Program-made: the position numbers and the translations under genes
In this document: positions 9,241 to 16,706 of the stretch, piece by piece
Layout: each line of letters begins with the position of its first letter
Position numbering within the stretch: the stretch's first letter is position 1
The notes under the pieces: generated by a model
What the model saw: only the letters and a program-made list of their open reading frames with translations
What the model was told of the DNA's origin: nothing
Databases searched by the model: none
Source of the DNA: CAYGZC01 sp964354225
Lineage (GTDB): Bacteria > Bacteroidota > Ignavibacteria > UBA10030 > SZUA-254
Direction of reading: 5' to 3'
Assembly (NCBI GenBank): GCA_964354225.1
Contig: CAYGZC010000287.1
Location: forward strand, 1 to 30,329
DNA length: 30,329 bases

Positions 9241-9968
9241 AAATTAAATGCCTGATAGTAGATGATGAACCGTTAGCACAAAGTATTCTACAAAAATACA
9301 TTTCATCATTACCCTCCTTGGAATTGGTAAAAGTTTGTAACAATGCTCTCGAAGCTTTGGCATATTTACACCAACATTCGGTAGATCTGATGTTCCTAGA
9401 TATCAAGATGCCCGAATTATCTGGATTGGATATGCTAAAAACGATAACCGAACCACCGAAAGTCATCATTACAACGGCTCATTCTGAATATGCCATGGAG
9501 GGATACGAATATTCTGTAGTAGATTATCTATTGAAACCATTTTCATTTGAGAGATTTTTGAAAGCAGTAAATAAAGTAATTCAGAAGGAAGAGAAAGTTT
9601 CCCACTATGAATCTAACCTTGATGAAAGTACACAGACAGATTGTATCTTTCTGAAAGTTGATAAAACACATCAAAAAGTAAAATGTTCCGAGATTCTTTA
9701 CATCGAAGGTTATGGCAATTTCATAAAAGTATTTCTGGAAAATAATAAAATGATATTAGTGGCAGAGACAATGACCAATATTGAAAAAAGATTATCAGAC
9801 ACTTTATTCGTTCGCATTCACAAGTCGTACATCGTTTCGATTCAAAAAATAACTCAGTTTAGCTCTCATGAATTAAAGATCGGTAATAAATCGATTCCTA
9901 TTGGAAGTCTATATAAAATGAGAGTAGAAGAAGTTTTTAAAAATATTGGGGCGTTAAAAAATAAGTAG
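9237..9968 (+). CDS. LytTR-family response regulator (LytR/AlgR type)
   Basis: A 243-residue two-domain regulator. The receiver domain (about 1-120) has the acidic pair Asp9-Asp10, the phosphoacceptor Asp55 in FLDIKMPELSG, the switch Thr at 79-80 in VIITTAHSEYA, and Lys100-Pro101 in LLKPFSFERF. The C-terminal LytTR DNA-binding domain (about 135-240) contains the typical ILYIEGYGNFIKVFLEN, then ETMTNIEKRL, then FVRIHKSYIVSIQKI, and a basic end. Such proteins bind paired direct repeats upstream of target promoters. It overlaps the kinase gene by 4 bases and surely forms a pair with it. The nearby divergent TonB receptor/peptidase operon is the obvious candidate target, but I found no convincing pair of LytTR sites there by eye. 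Confidence 0.94.
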   Translation: MKIKCLIVDDEPLAQSILQKYISSLPSLELVKVCNNALEALAYLHQHSVDLMFLDIKMPELSGLDMLKTITEPPKVIITTAHSEYAMEGYEYSVVDYLLKPFSFERFLKAVNKVIQKEEKVSHYESNLDESTQTDCIFLKVDKTHQKVKCSEILYIEGYGNFIKVFLENNKMILVAETMTNIEKRLSDTLFVRIHKSYIVSIQKITQFSSHELKIGNKSIPIGSLYKMRVEEVFKNIGALKNK

Positions 9969-10236
9969 GGATGTGAACAGAAAACGCAATATACTCCATA
10001 ATGATTTTTGATTCTGTTTGACTGATATTTATTCGAAATGGTGATTTTTCATGACGAAACTAATCTGTGTGTTACCAACTCATCTTGTCATTTTTCCATT
10101 CTAATCTTGTACTTAATCTTAACTTTCAACGTATAATGAGACAATGAATTCAGGATTCGAGTTGCAGGATTAACCGTGATAATTCTTGCAAATTATCGAT
10201 TTGTTGATAGAAATATTTAAAACAACAGAGAATAAT

Positions 10237-11199
10237 ATGTACAACACCAGCACATCACTCTTCACAAATGTTATACCCACCACAAGATTAGGGAAAGTAA
10301 TTCAATTTCCACTCTCAAGAATTCTTATTGTAATCTTGTTTCTTTTTCCTGTAATATTGCTCGCTAATCTAATCGGTCTAGAATCAATAAAACATTTTCC
10401 TGAACCACTTTACACAATTATTCGATATGGCCGAGATCTGTTTTTCTTAATTTCGTTTATGATAACATATGGGCTGTATACGAAGTATGCTGAAAGTAGA
10501 GAAGCTCATGAATTGTCATTTAACAAGTTCTATAAGGAATTAGGACTTGGAGCTTTGCTTTCTTTTTGTACAGTAGCATTTATGGTATTGCTCATGGCAG
10601 TTTTGGGATATTACAAAATTGCGAGTTTTAATCCTCTTAAAAATCTCTCAGATTATTTCATGTTACAAATGATGGTCGGCTTTACCGAAGAGTTAATTTT
10701 TCGTTTGATACTCTTTAAACTCACAGAGGAATTCATGGGAAGCTGGATTGCAATAATAATCCAAGGATTGATATTCGGTTTTGCACACATGGCGAATCCT
10801 AATGCATCATTCTGGACTTCATTAGGTCTTGTTATTTCAGATACGTTACTATTGGGTGGAGCGTTCATGTTGACAAGAAGAATTTGGTTAATAATGGGAT
10901 TACATTGGAGTTGGAATTTTTTCCAAGCAGGAGTATTCGGAATGCCAAATTCAGGAAAAATCCCGGAAGGTTGGATCACACCAGCGATTAATGGTCCAAC
11001 TTGGATAACGGGTGGATCGTGGGGTATCGAAGCTTCATATCCGGCTATATTGATTTTGTTCATTATGGGTGTATATATTTTTAGAAAAGCGATTAAGAAT
11101 GGTCAGCTTGTTCATCCCATGTGGAAACGGAAGAAAATTGACTCTTCTTCTGAAACAATTATCGATGATATATCATCAGTAAGTGTAGACACAAATTAG
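10237..11199 (+). CDS. CPBP-family intramembrane metalloprotease (CAAX/Abi type)
   Basis: A polytopic membrane protein of 320 residues from the ATG at 10237. That start is preferred over the TTG at 10186 because it has a weak AGAG 6 bases upstream and a more natural N-terminus. The CPBP/Rce1-like motifs are all present: EELIFR (Glu151, Glu152, Arg156), FAHMANP (His184) and HWSWN (His223, Asn227), within about eight hydrophobic segments. Family members are glutamate-type intramembrane proteases involved in prenyl-protein processing, bacteriocin immunity or signalling. The substrate here is unknown. The gene is followed after 76 bases by the tandem NTF2-like protein on the same strand. The C-terminus is a hydrophilic Ser/Asp-rich tail. 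Confidence 0.88.
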   Translation: MYNTSTSLFTNVIPTTRLGKVIQFPLSRILIVILFLFPVILLANLIGLESIKHFPEPLYTIIRYGRDLFFLISFMITYGLYTKYAESREAHELSFNKFYKELGLGALLSFCTVAFMVLLMAVLGYYKIASFNPLKNLSDYFMLQMMVGFTEELIFRLILFKLTEEFMGSWIAIIIQGLIFGFAHMANPNASFWTSLGLVISDTLLLGGAFMLTRRIWLIMGLHWSWNFFQAGVFGMPNSGKIPEGWITPAINGPTWITGGSWGIEASYPAILILFIMGVYIFRKAIKNGQLVHPMWKRKKIDSSSETIIDDISSVSVDTN

Positions 11200-11275
11200 T
11201 TGTATCGGTTATTATTTTTTAAAAATTTATAGACTAAAATATTACACATTATTTAAAAACAAATGGGAAAAATTT

Positions 11276-12136
11276 ATGAAAACATTCCTTATTATGATTC
11301 TCGTTCTAAGCTCGACAATACTGTTTGCTCAAGAATCAATTGATGAAACTGATTCTTCTGCAATTATAGCAACAGCTCTTGATTATGCCGATGGATTCTA
11401 TTCAGGTGCACCCGAGAGAATGGAACGAGCTATTCATCCAGACCTGAATAAGGTTACTGTTGTAAAACTATCTCCAACAGCAAAATCATCGCTCCAATAT
11501 TCAACATTTTCCGGATTGATTGAGCTTACCCATGCAAAGGTGGGATTTCGTGAACTGGAGAAACGAAATATTAAAGTCACGATACTAACTATAAATAACG
11601 ATCTTGCATCTGTAAAATTGACTTCTCCAATGTTTAACGATTTCCTTCAGATGTTAAACATCGAAGGCAAGTGGAAAATAGTGAATGTTCTCTGGGAACC
11701 GGGCCCTGAATCACCCAACATTCCACCACGTGGTAACATTGATGTTGACAACGAAAAGAAAGCGATTAATGCAACTGTGACTGACTATTATACTGGCTCA
11801 TTTAAAAACGATGTTGCGCTGATTGAAAAAATAGTTTATCCGGAAACGAGAATAGCACAGTTTGCAAAGTTACCTCAAACTGGAAAATCATTTATCTCTC
11901 GTGTCGGTATCGGTATGATCATAGAATTGGTGCGTGCCAAGCTCCGCCAAGTTCCAGAGAATCAACAGAAGGTTGATGTAAAAATTCTGGATGTTATGGA
12001 TGAAATGGCATTTGTTGAGGCGATAACACCGATGTCAACAAACTATATCCAATTAGCTAAAATGGATGAGCAATGGAAAATCATAAACATTCTGAACAAA
12101 TCAAATCCTAATACCCAGCAAAAAGGTAAAAAATAA
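11276..12136 (+). CDS. Exported protein with two tandem NTF2-like (lumazine-binding-type) domains
   Basis: A 286-residue protein with a signal peptide (about 1-18, cleavage near LFAQ). Residues 29-141 and 161-274 are two copies of the same fold: each starts with a helix carrying a D/Y-rich turn (DYADGFYSGAPERMERAIHP and VTDYYTGSFKNDVALIEKIV). Each ends in a matching strand pair (GKWKIVNVLW and EQWKIINILN). The first copy matches the putative lumazine-binding/SnoaL-like family (PF12893) closely, through the GAPERMERAIHPDLNK segment. No catalytic residues can be assigned. The protein is probably periplasmic. It lies 13 bases before the DUF5916 protein, which has GAAGGA upstream, so the two are likely one operon. 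The function is unknown; small-ligand binding is inferred from the fold. Confidence 0.82.
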   Translation: MKTFLIMILVLSSTILFAQESIDETDSSAIIATALDYADGFYSGAPERMERAIHPDLNKVTVVKLSPTAKSSLQYSTFSGLIELTHAKVGFRELEKRNIKVTILTINNDLASVKLTSPMFNDFLQMLNIEGKWKIVNVLWEPGPESPNIPPRGNIDVDNEKKAINATVTDYYTGSFKNDVALIEKIVYPETRIAQFAKLPQTGKSFISRVGIGMIIELVRAKLRQVPENQQKVDVKILDVMDEMAFVEAITPMSTNYIQLAKMDEQWKIINILNKSNPNTQQKGKK

Positions 12137-12149
12137 GAAGGACTCAACC

Positions 12150-14351
12150 ATGAAAAGAATTTTAAAAGTATCAATCCGGTGTATTTTTTCAATTATCTTT
12201 ACATGTTTGGTAAATTTTCAAGTTTATGCGAACGAGCCGCTCAAACCACTTCTCACAAAAACTGCCCCTATCATCGATGGCCAGATTGATGATGAAGCAT
12301 GGAGAGATGCGCCTCAAGTTACAGGATTCAAAACCTTCGCACCGGATTACGGTCGAGACGGATCCGAAAATACGATCACTTACATGTTGTACGATAGCGA
12401 GAATCTTTACTTCGCTTTCGATTGTCACGATAGCGAACCGGATAAAATAAAAACCTCCATGTCCAGTAGAGATAATATTATCAACGATGATTGGGTGTGC
12501 ATCAACCTCGATTCCTTCAATGATCAGCAATCGTTAACTGCATTCTACATCAATCCACTTGGGATTCAGGCTGATAGCCGTTTTGCCGCTAATATTGAAG
12601 ATTTCAATAGTGACCTTGTTTGGTACAGTGCTGGCACTCTCCGTCCTGATGGATATATAATTGAAGTTCAAATTCCTCTCAAGAGCTTGCGGTATACCGA
12701 CAACGAACCGGTAGTGATGAGTGTTTTTTTTGAACGATACATCAGTAGAAAATCTGAACACAGCAGTTATCCTGAAATGGATCCAGCTAAAGGGCAAGCA
12801 TTTCTTACACAGATGAAGCCGATGGTTTATCAGAACTTAAAACATTATGCGTTACTGGAAATTTTACCGGCAGTAACCTACTCGTATAAATCCAAAATAG
12901 TAGAGAATAAACTCGCTAAAGATGAGAACAAGCCGGATGTCAGCTTAACAGCAAAGTATGGTATTACTTCAAAACTAATTCTGGATGGGACGGTCAATCC
13001 CGACTTCAGCCAGATAGAATCGGACGCTGGGCAGGTGGATGTGAATCTCCGTTATCAGCTTTACTATTCTGAAAAGAGACCATTTTTCCTTGAAGGGAAT
13101 GAAAGCTTCCGAATCGCTGCAACGCAGGCTTCTGAACTCGATCCTATTGTCTCTATCGTGCATACACGAACGATTGCCAATCCGATAGCCGGTATCAAAC
13201 TAACGGGAAAACTAAGCGAGAAGAACACCATCGCTTCGATTTACGCCGCCGATCAATTACCCGATGAAATGAATTCGTTCGGAAAATATGCGCATACACC
13301 TATTGTTCGCTTGAAAAGTGCGCTCTCGGAAGATAGTTATATCGGCAGCATCTATGCAGGAACGGAACTGAAAGGGCATTTTAACCGTGTATTCGGATTG
13401 GATGAGATGTACCGTCTTCCCGATGCAAGCATGATCGAATCGCACGCGCTCTTCTCGCAAACAAAACTTAACTCAACAACAAAAGGACAATGGGGACATG
13501 CATTGGGTTTGAGTGTTTGGAAGATGACCCGTGATCTCGATTGGGGTATCACTGCGAAGGATCTCTCAGAAAATTTTACAGCAGAGATGGGTTATGTTTC
13601 TCGACCAGCTATTCTAAGTTTTACTGCCATTGCACGACCGAAGTACTACCCCAACTCCGATTTCTTTCAACGGTTTAATGCCGAAGCATTTACAGCTTGG
13701 ACAAAAGATAAATTGAGCAACAAATGGGAAACCTTCAATCACATTTCATTACAATCTTTTTTCATGGGCAGCTTAACGACGAAAGTAAAATATTCTTATT
13801 CAACTGAAATGTACCGTGGTAAGAAATTCGAGACTGGAGGATTCCATATTCTTGTAGGAGGTCAATTCTCCAAAGAACTAACTATGAGCATATTGTATCG
13901 AAGAGTGAAAGCGATTTATTATGAAGATAATCCGGCAAAACAGCCATTCCAGGGAAAAAGTAATCGTATACAGACGAGTCTTGCATATCAACCCATTGAG
14001 CAACTACAAGGTGAATTGAGTTTCATCTACGATGATTTCTTCAGAAGTTCCGACAATCAAAGAATATATAAGTATCCCATCACACGCGGAAAATTGACGT
14101 ATCAGTTCAACAAATATCTCTTTTTCAGAGGAATCGTCGAGCACAGCAATTTCACGAACGGTGATAATGAACCGCGTCTTTTGCAAGATCTTCTGGTTTC
14201 ATTTACATATATACCTGGGACGGTTATTTATATTGGTTACGGCACCCTTCTTGAAGATCAATGGCAAGATGATGCTATTTTACGTCCGATTCCATTTCGT
14301 GTAACAGCATCAGGGTTGTTCATCAAGATGTCCTATCTTTGGAGAAATTGA
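12150..14351 (+). CDS. CBM9-like/DUF5916 outer-membrane protein
   Basis: A 733-residue exported protein with signal peptide 1-27. Residues of about 33-215 form a carbohydrate-binding module 9-like domain (APIIDGQIDDEAWRDAPQVT, then YDSENLYFAFDCHDSEPDKI). The rest is the DUF5916 region, predicted to be a beta-barrel. It includes the diagnostic NPDFSQIESDAGQVDVN near residues 282-300 and YYSEKRPFFLEGNESF near 305-320. DUF5916 proteins are common in Bacteroidota and Ignavibacteria and are of unproven function; polysaccharide or glycan handling at the outer membrane is inferred from the CBM9-like part. A GAAGGA ribosome-binding site lies before the ATG. It follows the NTF2-like gene by 13 bases. 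Confidence 0.9.
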   Translation: MKRILKVSIRCIFSIIFTCLVNFQVYANEPLKPLLTKTAPIIDGQIDDEAWRDAPQVTGFKTFAPDYGRDGSENTITYMLYDSENLYFAFDCHDSEPDKIKTSMSSRDNIINDDWVCINLDSFNDQQSLTAFYINPLGIQADSRFAANIEDFNSDLVWYSAGTLRPDGYIIEVQIPLKSLRYTDNEPVVMSVFFERYISRKSEHSSYPEMDPAKGQAFLTQMKPMVYQNLKHYALLEILPAVTYSYKSKIVENKLAKDENKPDVSLTAKYGITSKLILDGTVNPDFSQIESDAGQVDVNLRYQLYYSEKRPFFLEGNESFRIAATQASELDPIVSIVHTRTIANPIAGIKLTGKLSEKNTIASIYAADQLPDEMNSFGKYAHTPIVRLKSALSEDSYIGSIYAGTELKGHFNRVFGLDEMYRLPDASMIESHALFSQTKLNSTTKGQWGHALGLSVWKMTRDLDWGITAKDLSENFTAEMGYVSRPAILSFTAIARPKYYPNSDFFQRFNAEAFTAWTKDKLSNKWETFNHISLQSFFMGSLTTKVKYSYSTEMYRGKKFETGGFHILVGGQFSKELTMSILYRRVKAIYYEDNPAKQPFQGKSNRIQTSLAYQPIEQLQGELSFIYDDFFRSSDNQRIYKYPITRGKLTYQFNKYLFFRGIVEHSNFTNGDNEPRLLQDLLVSFTYIPGTVIYIGYGTLLEDQWQDDAILRPIPFRVTASGLFIKMSYLWRN

Positions 14352-14498
14352 AAATTTTCTTCAAAAAAAATACGAGAAACCGTTGTTCAGCTGCTTCTAT
14401 TATTGTCACAAGCGTAGGAAAACTAAACAGTGCATCTGCAACTTTAATCTCGATAATCTCGTAATAAAAGATAGAATACATATCTAAGCAGAGAAATA

Positions 14499-15587
14499 AT
14501 GACATCATCAAATCAAACAAATACCTCTGAACCGAAAATTGGTAAAACAATTGTTGAAGATATCCGACTTGGAGGATTTTTTGCTAACATCAAGCATGAA
14601 TTCAAAGAATTAAGAGAATACATGCTAACTGTAGAGAGAAAAGACCAACTTCAGAAGATGAACCGAGTAAAGCGGTGGTTTTTTATTACTTGGTGGCTAT
14701 TGAAAAGCATGTTTTTTAAGCTTACACCAACGAGACGAATTCTTTTACTGGCTGCTCTCCTCTTCCTTGTTCGAAATACACAAACGCAACAAGAAAATAG
14801 TTCTTATATCATCGGCGGCTTAATTTTAATTTTCATAATCATGCTTGAGCTTAAAGATAAACTTACCGCGAAAGAAGAGCTTGAAGCCGGTCATGCAGTA
14901 CAAAAAGCTTTGATGCCCGAGCGATCACCCAAAGTGCCCGGTTGGAATCTTTGGCTTTTCACACGCTCCGCAAATGAAGTTGGCGGTGACCTGCTCGATT
15001 TCCAGAAGGTGACAAATGACCGTTATGGATTTGCTCTTGGTGACGTTGCCGGCAAAGGACTTAAAGCTGCCTTACTTTCTGCAAAACTTCAAGCAACATT
15101 AAGAGCGCTTGCTGATGACTACCCATCGCTTCGAGAGTTAGGAGTAAAATTAAACAAGTTATTTTTTCGTGATAGAGTTCCTGCAATCTTCGCATCTGTT
15201 GTATATGCGGAGATAAAACCAAACGATGGCAAGATTCGTGTGTTAAACGCCGGACATTTTCAGCCAATCATTGTCCGAGGGAACTCAATTGAGAAAATGG
15301 AAAAAGGTGGTCCCGCGCTTGGTATCGTACCCGATGCACAATATGATGAACAGTTTGAAAATCTTAATATTGGCGATGCTCTCATAGTTTATTCAGATGG
15401 ATTATCGGAAGCGCGTAATAAAATAGGTGAAGACTTCGGTGAAAGGCGATTAACATCTTTATTACCGTCAATAATCCAATACTCTGCGGAGCAAATGGGT
15501 GAAAGGATAATTTCTGAAGTTGACAGATTCGTTGGTAAAGCAAAAACACACGATGACTTAACTATAGTTGTAGCAAAACGCGAATAA
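14499..15587 (+). CDS. Membrane-anchored PP2C-type serine/threonine phosphatase (SpoIIE/RsbU family)
   Basis: A 362-residue protein. The N-terminal 78 residues are charged and cytoplasmic. Two membrane helices follow at about 79-92 and 103-117, then a coiled linker leading into a SpoIIE phosphatase domain at about 127-361. Metal-binding motifs are intact: VGGDLLDF at 161-168, GDVAGKG at 181-187, SDGLSEARN, and THDDLTIVV near the end. Family members dephosphorylate anti-anti-sigma (STAS) proteins and so release alternative sigma factors in partner-switching networks. No anti-sigma kinase or STAS gene lies nearby, so its partner must be encoded elsewhere. The N-terminal region has no sensor domain I recognise. 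The ATG at 14499 has a purine-rich AGAGAAAT stretch upstream. It is monocistronic, with 147- and 140-base flanking gaps. Confidence 0.9.
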   Translation: MTSSNQTNTSEPKIGKTIVEDIRLGGFFANIKHEFKELREYMLTVERKDQLQKMNRVKRWFFITWWLLKSMFFKLTPTRRILLLAALLFLVRNTQTQQENSSYIIGGLILIFIIMLELKDKLTAKEELEAGHAVQKALMPERSPKVPGWNLWLFTRSANEVGGDLLDFQKVTNDRYGFALGDVAGKGLKAALLSAKLQATLRALADDYPSLRELGVKLNKLFFRDRVPAIFASVVYAEIKPNDGKIRVLNAGHFQPIIVRGNSIEKMEKGGPALGIVPDAQYDEQFENLNIGDALIVYSDGLSEARNKIGEDFGERRLTSLLPSIIQYSAEQMGERIISEVDRFVGKAKTHDDLTIVVAKRE

Positions 15588-15679
15588 AAGAAACTCAGGA
15601 ACTGTTGAACGCTTCTTCATTACCTTCTTCATCCTGCTATATTATCGGATAACTTCCCTTAAATCATCATTCAAACGCG

Positions 15680-15707
15680 TCAAATGATTTGAAATTTGCC
15701 TGCAAAT
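15680..15707 (+). promoter_or_regulatory. Two adjacent short palindromes upstream of the glycyl-radical operon
   Basis: TCAAATGATTTGA at 15680-15692 is a perfect 6-base inverted repeat around one base. ATTTGCCTGCAAAT at 15694-15707 is a perfect 6-base inverted repeat around two bases. Both lie in the 140-base gap just before the activase start at 15728. They could be operator half-sites for an oxygen- or substrate-responsive regulator. They do not match the FNR consensus (TTGAT-N4-ATCAA) well, and short AT-rich palindromes occur by chance. Confidence 0.25.
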
Positions 15708-15727
15708 GTGCATATTCAAAAAGATTT

Positions 15728-16630
15728 ATGACAGGTACTATCTTCAGCATACAACGCTACTCGATTAATGATGGACCCGGTATCCGAACAACGGTTTTCC
15801 TCAAAGGGTGCCCGCTCCATTGCAAGTGGTGCCACAATCCCGAGTCGATCTCACCGGGTAAAGAAATAATAATCAGAGAAGATCGCTGTATTCGATGCGG
15901 TGAATGTTTCCTAATATGTAACTACTTTGCAGTGAAGAATGTCGACGATAGATATGTTTCCGATCGGGAGATATGTGTACAATGCGGTAGGTGCGTTGAG
16001 GTTTGTTATACAGAAGCACGCGCACTTGTCGGTAAGGAAATGTCGGTTGATGAAGTTATGAATGAAGTAGAAAAAGATATTATCTTCTACAACCAATCCG
16101 GTGGTGGAGTAACTTTTTCTGGTGGTGAGCCGTTTCTACAGCATGAGTTTCTTATTGAGCTTCTCAAAGCATCCAAACAAAAAAATCTTCATACTGCTGT
16201 TGATACCTCAGGATATATTTCTTCCGAGATTCTAAAACAGGCAAATCAGTTTATCGATCTTTACCTCTACGATATTAAAACATTGGACGATATTATCCAT
16301 AAATTGTTCACGGGTGTTTCAAACCGGCTTATCCTTGAAAATCTTAAAAAACTTGTAGAGTGGCAAAAGAACGTTATCGTTCGTATTCCCATCATCCCGG
16401 GGGTCAATGAAGATTTAGAGCATATGCGGCAAATGGGTAAATTTATATCATCACTGCAAAAGATTCACGAGATTCATGTGCTGCCGTATCACCAAACTGG
16501 AATTGAGAAATATAATCGACTTGGTGTTGAATACTCATTCAAAAAGGATTTAATGATCTCAAAAGAAAATCTCAATAAATTTCAAGACGAATTACTCCGT
16601 TATATCCCTACTGTTGTGGTCGGGGGCTGA
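15728..16630 (+). CDS. Glycyl radical enzyme activating enzyme (radical SAM), probable HypD activase
   Basis: A 300-residue radical SAM activase from the ATG at 15728. An in-frame TTG at 15689 would only add a non-conserved leader, while family proteins begin at MTGTIFSIQRYSINDGPGIR. The radical SAM cluster Cys28-x3-Cys32-x2-Cys35 lies in KGCPLHCKWCHNPES. Two ferredoxin-type [4Fe-4S] motifs follow: Cys54, 57, 60, 64 and Cys83, 86, 89, 93. The SAM-binding SGGGVTFSGGEP is at 124-135. It is an intact example of the activase class that has the two-cluster insert, as in activators of HypD, glycerol and choline enzymes. It generates the glycyl radical on its partner. The only glycyl radical enzyme here is the HypD homologue at 18858, so it is the likely partner, separated by a TonB receptor gene. 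Confidence 0.93.
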   Translation: MTGTIFSIQRYSINDGPGIRTTVFLKGCPLHCKWCHNPESISPGKEIIIREDRCIRCGECFLICNYFAVKNVDDRYVSDREICVQCGRCVEVCYTEARALVGKEMSVDEVMNEVEKDIIFYNQSGGGVTFSGGEPFLQHEFLIELLKASKQKNLHTAVDTSGYISSEILKQANQFIDLYLYDIKTLDDIIHKLFTGVSNRLILENLKKLVEWQKNVIVRIPIIPGVNEDLEHMRQMGKFISSLQKIHEIHVLPYHQTGIEKYNRLGVEYSFKKDLMISKENLNKFQDELLRYIPTVVVGG

Positions 16631-16706
16631 TATTTTTTGTGAAAGATATACTTTTTTCCTATTTTCAATTACTACCACAACATCCTACATTAAAGGATTA
16701 CAGTAG

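Noticed and set aside
9969..10236. 268-base gap between the response regulator and the CPBP protease examined for small RNAs, tRNAs and repeats
   Set aside because: AT-rich sequence with no stable hairpin, tRNA-like fold or conserved short frame visible.
16629..16662. Possible terminator after the activase: ATATTTTTTGTGAAAGATAT followed by T-rich sequence
   Set aside because: The stem is imperfect and almost entirely A-T, and it lies inside a likely operon, so it cannot be supported as a terminator.
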